From Verrucomicrobiota bacterium (GTDB lineage Bacteria; Verrucomicrobiota; Verrucomicrobiia; Limisphaerales; UBA11320): 64,000 nt of DNA. Below are positions 1-10,500 of the stretch, piece by piece. The notes beneath the pieces were generated by a model, which was given only the letters and a program-made list of their open reading frames with translations, did not search any database and was not told the origin of the DNA. The position numbers and the translations under genes were made by a program. Positions within the stretch are counted from its first letter, which is position 1. Each line of letters opens with the position of its first letter. The stretch lies in assembly GCA_016199985.1 (NCBI GenBank), contig JACQFQ010000005.1, forward strand, positions 124,001 through 188,000. The letters run 5' to 3'.

Positions 1-1089
1 GACGGCGAGCATCGCGGAGGACCAATTGACCGCTGTCTTGGCTTTCCCTGGCAAGCGCTCCTCCCACACGACCTTGCCGGTCTTTAACTCGACGCATTCC
101 GCGATGCCCGGATCATCCACGATGTAGATGTGATCCTCGTAAATCACGCCGGAGCCGATGCGTTGCTTGGTGCGAGGGTGCTGCCACAAGCGAAGCGTTG
201 AGGTCACGTCGCCCCGTCCGCCCACGCGAACGGCGACCGACTTACCGTTGTAACCGCCCATGGCCACAACGACGCCCTCCGCGTGCAGCGGGGAGGCGTA
301 AGCGAGTTCGTTGAGACCGCCGCAGGTCCAAATCTCCTTGCCAGTGGCGGGGTCGAAAGCGGCGACACGATTGGGCAGGCTCAGAATCGCCTGGTCCTTG
401 TCCTCCACGCGCACGATCAGGGGCGTGCTCCACGATCCTATCCAACTCGCCTTATCCTCTCCGTCATGCTTCTCCCCGGAATGGCCTCCCGGCTCATTGG
501 CCCGCCAAACCACTTCCCCGGTCTTCTTGTTGAGAGCGACGAGGAACTGTCGCTCGCCGGGGCCGAAGTTAAGAAGGACAAGATCGCCATGGATCACAGG
601 AGACGACCCCCAGCCCCAGATGTGCCGCTGTTTGCCCAGGTCTCGATGCCAGAGCAGTCCGCCGGCGAGGTTGTAGCAGTAAACGCCCGCGGAACCAAAC
701 CAAGCCACCACTCGTTCGCCATCCGTCACAGGCGACGAGGAATTCTGCGGGTTCGTGCTGTGGGTGGGCTCATTCTCCTGAAACTTCACCGCGGACTGCC
801 AAAGCAACCTGCCGTCAGCCCGATGAAAGCACATCACCGATCGGCGATCCTCGGCAGCCACCGCCTGCGTCAAGAAAACGCGGTCGCCCCAGACGATTGG
901 CGTCGAGTTGCCCTTGTCCGGCAGGGCCGCGCGCCAGCAAATGCCGTTGGTCGCGTTCCAGCGCGTAGGAAGTCGCCTCTCGTTGGAGATGCCCTGCCCT
1001 GTCGCTCCGCGCCATGCCGGCCAATTCTCCGCTCGAAGCGCGCATGGGAGGAAGAGGAGCCAAGCCGCGATGGCCAATAGCGCGTTCAT
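1..1089 (-). CDS. PQQ-like beta-propeller repeat protein, 3'-truncated by window edge
   Basis: The frame is open from the ATG at 1089 to the left edge, giving 363 codons with no stop, so the C-terminus is missing and the ORF track did not list it. The N-terminus (MNALLAIAAWLLFLPCALRA) is a signal peptide with a probable cleavage after ALRA. The mature protein opens with NWPAWRGATGQGIS, the usual start of the outer-membrane-assembly/PQQ-like beta-propeller family. Blade motifs follow, such as RADGRLLWQ, KKTGEVVWR, PATGKEIW and LKTGKVVWEE. These AxDxxTGxxxW repeats define the fold. Members without clear PQQ ligands are usually annotated only as propeller proteins, and no substrate can be inferred. 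It lies downstream of and on the same strand as the five-repeat protein, separated by about 105 bases. Family assignment is secure; function is unknown. Confidence 0.88.
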   Translation of the reverse strand, partial: MNALLAIAAWLLFLPCALRAENWPAWRGATGQGISNERRLPTRWNATNGICWRAALPDKGNSTPIVWGDRVFLTQAVAAEDRRSVMCFHRADGRLLWQSAVKFQENEPTHSTNPQNSSSPVTDGERVVAWFGSAGVYCYNLAGGLLWHRDLGKQRHIWGWGSSPVIHGDLVLLNFGPGERQFLVALNKKTGEVVWRANEPGGHSGEKHDGEDKASWIGSWSTPLIVRVEDKDQAILSLPNRVAAFDPATGKEIWTCGGLNELAYASPLHAEGVVVAMGGYNGKSVAVRVGGRGDVTSTLRLWQHPRTKQRIGSGVIYEDHIYIVDDPGIAECVELKTGKVVWEERLPGKAKTAVNWSSAMLAV

Positions 1090-1194
1090 CCAATGACAAT
1101 CGTATCAGCCGCAGAAAAGCGGCATGACGCCGGACCCACGGAGCATTTCGCGCAGAGTGGGCGCCTCGCTGGAAACGTCGCCGCTTCTCGTGCC

Positions 1195-4100
1195 TTACTG
1201 CCGCGTGAGGCGGAAGAAGCGGTTCTGACCCGGCAGGATCGCCTCCGAGTAAGGAGGGTTCGCTGCGGCCGCCACAGGCGTCCAGGGGCCGACCACCGTC
1301 GGCGCTGACTCGAGGCCTCCGGAGCCGATCCAATCGAGCTTCAACTTGCCGTCCACGACAACAGGAGGCAGGAATCGCAGGACTGGGTTGATCTGGATGT
1401 AATCGATGCCCATCCAGTTGCCGCCGCCGTCGCCACTATGGTTGATGCCTTTCAGGCTGACAATATTGTCAAAGCCGCGACCGAGTTGCGCGTTCACATC
1501 AGCCAAGCTGAATTCAGGCGTCGAATAGTCAAAGTCCAGGTCTGCTGGACGGACGGTGATTTCAGGCTGGATCAGGACTCCATTGAAGTAGACCTCGACG
1601 CCATAGTGCGGATCGCCGCCCGTATCATCGAGGTTGTTCGAATCGAAGGTCACCGTGAAAAGATCCGTGGGCTTGAGGGTGCTCGGCAGATTGAAATGGT
1701 AACGCAGGTCATTGTCCCCTCCCGCGAAGGCTCGCTCGGCCACCTCCTCGTTGGACGGGACAAGCCCGACCGGAGTATAGGCGCCATAGAGAGCGGTGAC
1801 GCTGTCAATCGCGATCGAGTAGTCGCCCGCGAAGTAGTAGTCATTGTCCGCCCTCCCATCGATGGGCGGGCTCGTCCAGCTTCCCGGCAGCTTGTTGATG
1901 ACGCCGTTCTCCTGGACAAAGGTGGTGTTGGGTCCGCCGCCGCTGCCGACGGGCCAAGCGTTGTCATCTCGTCCAACCGCCAAGGGGTATGGGGAATCCT
2001 GGACAGGGCTGAGCATCACATAGTCGATGCCCATCCAGTTTCCGCCGCCGTCGTTGTTGTAATTGATGCCCTTCAGGCTGACGATGTTGTCGTAACCCGG
2101 TCCAACCTGCGCGTTCACGCTCGACGCCGTGAACGGAGGGACCGTGATTGGAATGTTCAGATCCGCCGGCCGAATGATCTTTTGCTCCTGCACCAAAACC
2201 CCGTTGAAGTAGACCTCAACGCCATAGCGTGGATCCGCTTGTCCATCGGTGTGCAGGTTCAGCGCGTCGAATGTGATCGTCATCAAATCATCCGGCTTCA
2301 GGCTGGCGGGCAGGTTGAAGTGATAACGCAAATCGTTATCGGCGGCCGCGAAAGCGCGTTCAGCGGACTCCTCGTTCGCCAGCACGAATCCGACGGGAGT
2401 ATAGGGACCGTAGAGAGCGGTGACGCTATCGATGGTCTGCGAATACTCGCCCGCAAAGTAGTAGTCGTTGTCCCCCTGTCCGTTGACCTCCGGGTTCGCG
2501 GGGTTTCCAGGCAACGGATTGATGACGCCGTTCTCTTGCACAAAAGTGGCGTTGGGACCGCCTCCGTTGCCTGCAGGCCAGTCGTTGTCATCCCTGCCGA
2601 CGGCCCAAGGGAAGGTGGCCTTGAGGACAGGGTTCACCTGCACATAGTCGATGCCCATCCAATTGCCTCCGCCATCCGCGCTGTAATTGATGCCTTTCAG
2701 AGTCACGATGTTGTCATAGCCAGCCCCGACCTGGGCGTTGACGCTCGCCAGAGTGAACGGGGTGGTCGCGTAGTCGGTGTCCAACTGAGGCGGGCGGATG
2801 AGGACCTGAGGTTGCACGAGGACGCCGTTGAAATAAACCTCAACGCCGAAGCGACGAGTCGCCAAGGGAACGGAGTCATCCAGATTCAGGGCGTCGTACC
2901 TCACCGAAAGCATATCATCGGGCTTCAGCGCGGCGGGCAGGTTGAAGTGGTAGCGAAGCTCGGTGTCGCCTCCACTGAAGGCCCTCTCCGCCGCCTCCTC
3001 GTTCACGGGAACAGGTCCGACCGGGGTATAGGCGCCGTACAGGGACAACACGCTCGATATGGCGGTGGTGTAGTTGCCGGCGAAGTAGTAATCATTGTCA
3101 GCCTGCCCATTCACCTCGGGACTCGTCGGGCTGCCAGGGAGCGGGTTGAGAACCCCGTTCTCCTGCACAAAAGTCGTCTCGGGTCCGCCCCCGTCGCCCG
3201 CAGGCCAATCATTATCATCCTTTCCAACAGCGAGCGGCAGAGTCGGCGGAGGAATCACGGCTGTGGACGGATTCAGCTGAACATAATCAAACCCCATCCA
3301 GCTCCCGCCGCCGTCGGCGCTATGGTTAATGCCCCTCAGGCTGACAATGTTGTCATACCCGGGGCCCATCTGAGCCTTAACGCTGCCCAGCGTGAAGCCT
3401 GCAGTGGTGATCGTCTTCCCGAGTTGACCGGGACCGATGACGATCTCGGGCTGAACGAGAATCCCGTTGAAATACACTTCCACACCGTAGCGGCGCGTCG
3501 CCGCCGGGGCCGTGTCGTCCAAATTGAGGGCGTCAAAAGTGACTGCGACCGCGTCGGATGACGTGAGCTCATTGGGCAGGTTGAAATGATAACGCAGGTC
3601 ATTGTCGCCTCCGGCGAACGCCCTTTCAGCCGCTTCCTCATTAGCGGAGACAACCCCCACAGGTGTGTAATTGCCGTACGCGGCGACGACGCTCGGAATG
3701 GTTTTGGTGTAACTGCCGCCAAAGTAGTAATCGTTGTCGGCCTGCTGATTGATCTCAGGGCTGGTCGGGCTTCCCGGCAGCGGATTGATGACACCGTTCT
3801 CCTGAACGAAGGTCGCCTTGGGTCCACCGCCATCTCCCACAGGCCAGTCGTTGTCGTCCATGCCAACCGCCCAGGGGAAGGTCGGAGGCGGGATGACATC
3901 CGTGGCTTGCTCGAGCTTCACGTAGTCAATCCCCATCCAGGCGCCTCCGCCGTCGGCGCTGTAGCTGACGCCCTTCAAGCTGACCACGTTGTCATAGCCG
4001 GCGCCCACCTGCGCGTTGACGCTCTGCAACGTGAATTGCGGCGTCGTGAAATCACGATTGAGCTGGTCCGGACGAACCACGATCTGGGGTTGAACGAGGA

Positions 4101-4590
4101 CGCCGTTGAAGTAGACCTCGATGCCATAGCGCGGATCGGGGTGGCCCCCGGTGTCCAGATTGAGAGCGTCAAAAGTCACCGAAAGCAGATCGGTGGGCTG
4201 TAGGGAGTCGGGAAGATTGAAGTGATAGCGCAGGTCGTTGTCCGACCCCGCGAATGCGCGCTCCGCGGCAAGCTCGTCGCTGTCCACCGGCCCGAGCGGC
4301 GCGTAGTCGCCATAAAGCGCCACGACGCTGTCGATCACATTCGAGTAGTCGCCGGCGAAATAGTAATCGTTGTCAGCCTGCCTGTCGGCCACAGGGCTTG
4401 TGGCGCTCCCTGGGAGTTTGCTGATGGATCCATTCTCCTGAACAAAGGCGGTGTTGGGACCTCCCCCGCCAAGACCTGTTGGCCAACCTTCATCGTCGAT
4501 GCCGACGGTCCATAGGAGCTGGGCTTGGCTGGAAGTGGCCGCCATCAGGGCGAGCAGAAACGAAGAACGCACGAACACAATAGTCTTCAT
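1195..4590 (-). CDS. Secreted protein made of five tandem ~213-residue repeats
   Basis: The track ORF starts at 4809, but the ATG at 4590 begins an obvious signal peptide (MKTIVFVRSSFLLALMAATSSQA), so I use that start (1131 residues). The mature protein is five successive copies of one module, opening with LLWTVGIDDEGW, FPWAVGMDDNDW, LPLAVGKDDNDW, FPWAVGRDDNDW and YPLAVGRDDNAW. Each copy then repeats FVQENG, ADNDYYFAG, ERAFAGGDNDLRYHFNLP, YGVEVYFNGVLVQP and GYDNIVSLKGI. The first repeat spans about residues 25-237. A tail of about 57 residues (DGKLKLDWIGSGG to RFFRLTRQ) resembles the C-terminal beta domain common in verrucomicrobial exported proteins. I do not recognise the repeat family. The alternating beta-rich motifs suggest an extracellular binding or adhesive array, which is inference. 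It is divergent from the FG-GAP gene at 4728. Confidence 0.9.
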   Translation of the reverse strand: MKTIVFVRSSFLLALMAATSSQAQLLWTVGIDDEGWPTGLGGGGPNTAFVQENGSISKLPGSATSPVADRQADNDYYFAGDYSNVIDSVVALYGDYAPLGPVDSDELAAERAFAGSDNDLRYHFNLPDSLQPTDLLSVTFDALNLDTGGHPDPRYGIEVYFNGVLVQPQIVVRPDQLNRDFTTPQFTLQSVNAQVGAGYDNVVSLKGVSYSADGGGAWMGIDYVKLEQATDVIPPPTFPWAVGMDDNDWPVGDGGGPKATFVQENGVINPLPGSPTSPEINQQADNDYYFGGSYTKTIPSVVAAYGNYTPVGVVSANEEAAERAFAGGDNDLRYHFNLPNELTSSDAVAVTFDALNLDDTAPAATRRYGVEVYFNGILVQPEIVIGPGQLGKTITTAGFTLGSVKAQMGPGYDNIVSLRGINHSADGGGSWMGFDYVQLNPSTAVIPPPTLPLAVGKDDNDWPAGDGGGPETTFVQENGVLNPLPGSPTSPEVNGQADNDYYFAGNYTTAISSVLSLYGAYTPVGPVPVNEEAAERAFSGGDTELRYHFNLPAALKPDDMLSVRYDALNLDDSVPLATRRFGVEVYFNGVLVQPQVLIRPPQLDTDYATTPFTLASVNAQVGAGYDNIVTLKGINYSADGGGNWMGIDYVQVNPVLKATFPWAVGRDDNDWPAGNGGGPNATFVQENGVINPLPGNPANPEVNGQGDNDYYFAGEYSQTIDSVTALYGPYTPVGFVLANEESAERAFAAADNDLRYHFNLPASLKPDDLMTITFDALNLHTDGQADPRYGVEVYFNGVLVQEQKIIRPADLNIPITVPPFTASSVNAQVGPGYDNIVSLKGINYNNDGGGNWMGIDYVMLSPVQDSPYPLAVGRDDNAWPVGSGGGPNTTFVQENGVINKLPGSWTSPPIDGRADNDYYFAGDYSIAIDSVTALYGAYTPVGLVPSNEEVAERAFAGGDNDLRYHFNLPSTLKPTDLFTVTFDSNNLDDTGGDPHYGVEVYFNGVLIQPEITVRPADLDFDYSTPEFSLADVNAQLGRGFDNIVSLKGINHSGDGGGNWMGIDYIQINPVLRFLPPVVVDGKLKLDWIGSGGLESAPTVVGPWTPVAAAANPPYSEAILPGQNRFFRLTRQ

Positions 4591-4727
4591 GGGCTTATTT
4601 CGGATTGGGAGCAACAATGTCACTCGAGGGCGCGCGGTCAAGAACTTTGTGGTGAACGTTGCATCCTCCGGTGTGTCCCGGCCTTGGCTGGACTTGAGGA
4701 GCTCCGGATGGTTAGCTCGGCCTCCGA

Positions 4728-7562
4728 GTGAAAAAGATCCGCGCTCAGGCAAAGAAAAACCCGTCAGGCGCCGGGATGACCCCGTTTCTCCTCCTCTCTG
4801 CCGCGACATGCGCGAGCGCGGCCGCCTCCTTCAAATGGGACTTCGGATGGCTCCCGGCGCTGGCCGCAATCTCCGCGATTTCCGCCGTCTGGATGGGTCG
4901 TGGCCAGCCTCTACTCTTACGATGCGTCGTCTGTCTCACTTTGCTTCTTCCCGCGTGGAAATGGACGAGCCCCTGGCGCGCGCGGAGCCCTGAGGCCGCG
5001 GATGCGGCGGTGATCAGCGCGCTCGTGTCGTCCGAGGAGACCACAATGAGGCTGGGCCCGGCGCTCAACGCGCTCTCGAAGGCGCTCTTCGGATTGCGAC
5101 TACCGGGACCAGGGACGGAGAATCTGTTCACGGCTCCGTTGAGCGTCTCTGATCTGCGTGGAGTTCCGCCGGGCCTTGCAGCCACAAACGCGGACGCCAT
5201 GACCACGCGCGCATGGCCCGTCGAAGAGTCCCTGAAGGATGTCGCCGCGGCGAACCTCTGGCGTCCGCTGCTGGACGCGGTGGAATCCTTCGACCACGCA
5301 AAAGTGTTCATCATCGACGGCGACCACCCTTCAGGCGACATGAGCCGATACGATGCCAACTGCGGGTTCGAGGGTCTCGCAAAGATGAAATCCGGTGGAT
5401 GGCTCTCATTGCGGGGCAAGCTGAAGATCTCCTGGAAACGCGTCGCCGCAACCTCCCCGCCGTCCGGCGCAGGATGGCGTATCTGCGTCTGGAAAACCGA
5501 GCAGATGGAATGCGGGGCGAGCCCGCGCCGCCTGTTCGTCGAGGCGCTCGATTCCGCCATGCGTTCTCCGTCGGACCTTGCCAGGGCGCGGCACTCGGAT
5601 CACTTCGACGCCACCCTGAAATACTACCGCGAGGGAATGAAGACGCCGCCCCATCCCTATTTTGCGCCGATCTCCGCGAACCAAAAGGAAGGCGTCGCGG
5701 TCGCGGACATCGACGGAGATGGATTCGACGACATTTACATCATGGTGCGCATCGGCACGAACATGTTCCTCCACAACAATGGAGACGGCACCTTCACCGA
5801 GGAAGGCGCGCGGCGCGGCCTCGCCCTGCCCGGCCACACGACCTGCGCCATCTTCGCCGACTTCGACAACGACGGCGATCTCGACGTCATGCTCGGACGC
5901 AGCCTACTGAGAACCGCGTATCTCGAAAACCGGGGCGGCCGATTCTTCCAACATCCGAGCCCCAAGCATTTCCCCATGGCCGTCATCTCCATGTCCGCCG
6001 CGGATTACAATGGGGATGGGCTGCTGGACCTTTACCTCTGCACGTATCGTCCCGCCGCGCCCGCCGGCGCCAGTCCTGCGGGCGGCGTCGCGCAGATCGC
6101 GGACGGCGGATTCGATTGGCCCGACGAGTTCCTTTCGCCCGAGGATGCCAAAGAGTTCCGCCGGCGCCTGGCGGATCAGAAGCAAAAAAAAGCGGGAAAC
6201 GACAACCAGTTCCCCGATGTCCTCGACCAGATCGGTCCTCCAAACGTCCTCCTCGTGAATCGAGGACGGGGTTGGTTTGAAGTCGCGCCCGAGAACAGGA
6301 CAGTTGGCCTTTGGCGCAACTCGCTCCAGGCGACGTGGTGCGACTACAACCAGGACGGGCGGCCGGATCTCTACATCGCCAATGACTGGGCCGTCGACAA
6401 CCTGCTTCGAAACGACGGACCCGCCGGCTTCACGGATGTCACGTCGGAGTTGGGCCTCAGCCTCTACGGATTCGGGATGGGGGCGTCGTGGGGCGACTAC
6501 GACAACGATGGCCGCGACGATCTCTACGTTTCGAACATGCACAGCGCGGCGGGCCGACGCATCACCGCCAGGATCCCAGGCCTGAACAAGACCTACATCG
6601 AATCCGCGGCCGGAAACTGGCTCTACCACAACGAAGCGGACGGACGCTTCAAGCAGGTCGCCGGCCTCGAGGCGCCCGCCATGAAAGTAATGAACGCGGG
6701 CTGGTCATGGGGTGGATGCTTCGCGGACTTCGACAACGATGGCTTTCTGGATCTCTACGTCCTGAGCGGGTATTTCACCGCGCCCAGCGAGCTCTCCTCA
6801 GACATCGACATCGAAAGCAATCTCTGGCGCACCACGGTCCGCTCCGATGAGCGTCTCGCGCGTCCGTCATTCCGCTTTTCGCCCGAATGGAAGCGGACAC
6901 GCCCTCCGGACAGCTTTGGCCCGGAAATCGACGCGCGGCTCGGAGGGGTCGAACGCCGCGGGGACCAAATGCTCGTCCACTCGCTCAACGGCAATGAGCG
7001 GAACCACTACTTCGCGAACCGGGGCGGACGCTCCTTCGAAGATCTCTCGGCTTTGTCCGGCCTGGACAACCCCGCGGACAGCCGGGGCTTCGCGCTCCTG
7101 GATTATGACCGCGATGGATGGCAGGACGTGGCGCTCGTCAATGCGAACCAGCCTCTCTTCAATTTGTATCACAATGAAATGCCAGCCGCCGGACTCACGG
7201 CTGGAATGATCGCAATTCGCTTTGTCGGAGGCAATCGCACGCCTGTCGCCTCGACAGAATACGCCTGCCGAGACGGCTACGGCGCGCGTGTCGTCGCCGA
7301 TCTGGGCGACACGAAGCTCACGCGCGAGCATCGCTGCGGCGACGGGTGGTCGACCCAGAACTCCGCGACGATGATCCTGGGAATCGGCGCGCGCGCCTCG
7401 GTGCCCGCGCTGTCCGTGCGATGGCCGTCCGGCCGCAAGAGCCTCACGCAAGCCGTCCCCGAAGGCACTCTTCTCACAGTCTACGAAAACCCCGCCGATT
7501 CGCCGACGGGCATCGACTTCGTTCGCGCCCCGTACAGGAAATCCAAGGCCGGGACTCGCTAA
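4728..7562 (+). CDS. FG-GAP/VCBS repeat protein with C-terminal ASPIC/UnbV domain, membrane-anchored
   Basis: 944 residues from the GTG at 4728; an in-frame ATG at 4776 is an alternative, and neither has a convincing Shine-Dalgarno. The N-terminus has two or three hydrophobic segments (about residues 17-35 and 40-76), so it is probably membrane-anchored. From about residue 320 there are at least seven FG-GAP/VCBS motifs with DxDxDGxxD calcium-loop patterns, for example VADIDGDGFDDIYI, ADFDNDGDLDVMLG, GDYDNDGRDDLYVS and ADFDNDGFLDLYVL. The last part carries the ASPIC/UnbV signature (RDGYGARV, GDGWSTQNS, VRWPSGRK). This architecture is known from CRTAC1-like proteins, which are thought to be surface or adhesion propellers; the ligand is unknown. 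Its stop codon overlaps that of the convergent gene 7559-10987. Confidence 0.85.
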   Translation: MKKIRAQAKKNPSGAGMTPFLLLSAATCASAAASFKWDFGWLPALAAISAISAVWMGRGQPLLLRCVVCLTLLLPAWKWTSPWRARSPEAADAAVISALVSSEETTMRLGPALNALSKALFGLRLPGPGTENLFTAPLSVSDLRGVPPGLAATNADAMTTRAWPVEESLKDVAAANLWRPLLDAVESFDHAKVFIIDGDHPSGDMSRYDANCGFEGLAKMKSGGWLSLRGKLKISWKRVAATSPPSGAGWRICVWKTEQMECGASPRRLFVEALDSAMRSPSDLARARHSDHFDATLKYYREGMKTPPHPYFAPISANQKEGVAVADIDGDGFDDIYIMVRIGTNMFLHNNGDGTFTEEGARRGLALPGHTTCAIFADFDNDGDLDVMLGRSLLRTAYLENRGGRFFQHPSPKHFPMAVISMSAADYNGDGLLDLYLCTYRPAAPAGASPAGGVAQIADGGFDWPDEFLSPEDAKEFRRRLADQKQKKAGNDNQFPDVLDQIGPPNVLLVNRGRGWFEVAPENRTVGLWRNSLQATWCDYNQDGRPDLYIANDWAVDNLLRNDGPAGFTDVTSELGLSLYGFGMGASWGDYDNDGRDDLYVSNMHSAAGRRITARIPGLNKTYIESAAGNWLYHNEADGRFKQVAGLEAPAMKVMNAGWSWGGCFADFDNDGFLDLYVLSGYFTAPSELSSDIDIESNLWRTTVRSDERLARPSFRFSPEWKRTRPPDSFGPEIDARLGGVERRGDQMLVHSLNGNERNHYFANRGGRSFEDLSALSGLDNPADSRGFALLDYDRDGWQDVALVNANQPLFNLYHNEMPAAGLTAGMIAIRFVGGNRTPVASTEYACRDGYGARVVADLGDTKLTREHRCGDGWSTQNSATMILGIGARASVPALSVRWPSGRKSLTQAVPEGTLLTVYENPADSPTGIDFVRAPYRKSKAGTR

Positions 7563-10500
7563 CGGGTCGCGGCTCGCCTCAGAACCGTCCCCTCGACCCA
7601 GCGGGTGTTGTATTTCATGTGGAGCGCGTCGCTGGGGAATGGCGGACGTTTCTCCTGCCCGTAGCGTTGATCCTGCAATCCATGAAAAGGCAGGGGCTCG
7701 ACCTGGGCGCCGGCGGCGACATGGAAATCGGAATCTTTGTCCCATCCATCCACACGAAGAAAGAACTCCCGAACGCTTCCGGCGACCCTCGGTGGCAGAG
7801 CGCTCGCGTCGAACTTCAGGCTGAGCTCGTCTCCTCCGTTAATCAGCGCCAATCCTTCATCGCGCCGCGCCAGCAGCTCGGAAACGTCGCCGTACCGGGT
7901 GCACCAACCGCCGGGCGTCAGGGCCCAAGGCGGATTCGAGCTGACGATGTCGTAATCCGGCGTCAGCGGAGAATCGGACGGCAGGGCTTGCAACGAACTG
8001 AACCCGCGGAAATGAAGGTCGGCCTCGTTGGGAGCAATCGACGTGATCGTTGTGTGGGCGTCCGGCGCCCTTTCCATGAGAGCGATGCGATCCCAATGGA
8101 TCTCGAAGGCTTCCCTCAAGCGGAGCCTCCGCGTCCCCGGCGGGAGATGGCCTCCAAGATCGACAAGGATCGTCTTGGTTTTTCCGGCTGGAGCGCCCAC
8201 CACCACAGGGACAGCCGTCCACTCCCCAGGCGCAACCTCGGCTTCCAGTGTGGGAAAGGGAAACGGGAGCGATGGATCGTGCGAGGCCGCGATGTTCGCC
8301 ATTCCCCCGCCAAACCGAATCCATCCGTTCATCACAAGGAACAGCGGCTTGCTGGCGTCGATGGCTCCAAAATCAAGCGACACACCGTGCGGTTCCGCCA
8401 ACCCGCGCAGCTGGGGAATACGCGGCCGGCCTGGCGACACGCGGCTTCCATCTACAGCCCGCAAGGCCTCGGTCACATCCCGTCCGTCGAGCGTCTCAGC
8501 CCGCAGCAAAGGATGCTCATTGCGCAATGCCACGAGTTCGGTCCCGGGAAAAGGCTTTCCGGGCGCGAGCTTGCTCGTGGAATGAACCTCGACCCCCGGC
8601 TCGTGGTCCACGACGACGAGCTTCGCCTCATCCAAATACAGGACCTCGCGCAGCTCTTCGGTGATCTGGACTTGGTATTTGCCGTCCCGCGCCCGGCAGG
8701 TGCGATCGTTTCCAATCCACAACAGCTCCTCTGGGTCGGCCTCGATGTAACGAACCTCGGATACAGGCAGTCCAAGCGGGGCCGCCCCCAGGATGTCCGT
8801 GACGAAGCGAAAGCGCCCGCCGTCCCAGACGTACAAATACGGGCAGGACCCTTCCTGAATCGTCAGCTCTCCGGCAAAAAATGGTTGCCAGCAGTCCACC
8901 CTCACGTTGGCCGCGCCTTGCGCCCAGTTGAACCAGTGGACCAGCAGCGAGTCCACGTTTTGATGGTTGCCGACGCCGACTTCCACAGGCAGCTGATGAA
9001 CGGTCCGGAGGAGCCGGAGTCCGCCGGTCGCGATCTCCACCTTGCACCCAATCCCGGAGGCGTTGGAGCGGTTGCCGAAGAGCTGCAGCTTGATCTGGGA
9101 ATTGGCGTTGCCGCCTTCATTGCGCAGATATCGCAACCCGCCGTTGGCGAGAGCGAGAACGACATCCGAGTCGCAGTCCCCGTCGAAGTCCGCAAAGTGA
9201 ACCTCCGACACCGCGCCCACGGTCCACGGGTCGAGGCCCAGCTGAGCGGTTTGTTCCTGGAATCCGCCGAGCCCCTGATTGCGCCACACCCGGACCTGCT
9301 CCCCAACGGCCCAAAGATCCAACCACCCATCATTGTCGTAATCCACGGCGACCAGCTGGCGGATGCCCCGGGCGCCGGGACAGGGGATTTCCCTCCGCTC
9401 GCCTCCGTTGAAGCACACGGTGATCTTCTCCTCACCCGCCACAGCGAAGTCGGGTCGCAAGTCATTGTCGAAATCGGCGGCGCAAAAAACCACGCCCGGC
9501 GCTCCATTCGTGATCTCTCGTGGCGCCAGCCGCCCGCCTCGGCGCTTCTCGAGGAGCATGGGAGGGCCCGTCATCCGGCTCACGATCACATCCATGTTCC
9601 CGTCGCGATTCCAATCCTCCATCTGGATATGGGCGGCGTCCCGCAGCGATGCCGGGATGCCCGAGGCGCTGGTGATGTTGGTGAAATGAAGCGGACCATA
9701 TTGGCGATACACGCGCACCTCAGCGGTGCTCGCGTCGACCGCCACAAGATCCAGCTTCCCGGTAAAATCGAGGTCCATCAGCATCCCGTCGACCGCCCTG
9801 AGAGCCCCGAGCTCACCGAGCGACGAGGCGTCTGTCGCCAGCCCATTCGTTCCGAACTGGAAGAGGTGGCTCCCTTTGTCGCCCAGAACGATGACATCCT
9901 CGAAGCGATCATTCTGGAGATCGCCAACCAACAGTCTCGAGTAATGCGCCCCAGGGATCAGGGGAAGCAACTGGGCGTCGGGCTCGAGCTTCCCGCTGAC
10001 ATTCCGGAGCAATCGAAAACCTCGCCCCGGCTCGCTGACGAACAGATGGTTGACGGCCCCCGGATGGGCCTGAACGACGCCGATCGGACCGGCGTAGCGC
10101 GTCGCGCCCTCACGCAGAATCTCCGAGGTCGCGTCAACGAAGCGGATTCGAATCCCGTCTCTCCTCGGCTGTTCCAGTCGGAACGGGACACGAGGTTGGA
10201 TGTACTTGCTCTTCTCGAAAGTAGCGGCGCTCGCCGCCGGGCCGCCGCCCTCGCTGTTCGCGGCGTGAAGCTGAAGGAGCTTTTGGGCCTCATCGGACCG
10301 ACCGGCCCGCAGGAGCGACTGGGCCAGCTGATAATGCGCCAGGGAATGGAGATGGTTGGGATCCATCCGAATTCCCTCCTGGAAAGCGGCGATCGCCTCT
10401 GTCCACTGCTCCAGCCCCATCCTCGCCATCCCTAGCTGGAAGAATGTCGCCGCTTCTCCCGGATCGATCTTTTTAACATTCTCGAACGCCTTCACCGCCG

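Noticed and set aside
1438-3561. 707-residue plus-strand ORF opposite the five-repeat protein
   Set aside because: Antisense shadow of a repetitive GC-rich gene: its own sequence repeats with the same period (VVVIVxLPI...), it has no signal peptide or family motifs, and the minus frame is clearly real.
7346-10435. 1029-residue plus-strand ORF
   Set aside because: Antisense to the TPR/FG-GAP lipoprotein; composition is Arg/Pro/His-rich without domains, as expected for a shadow.
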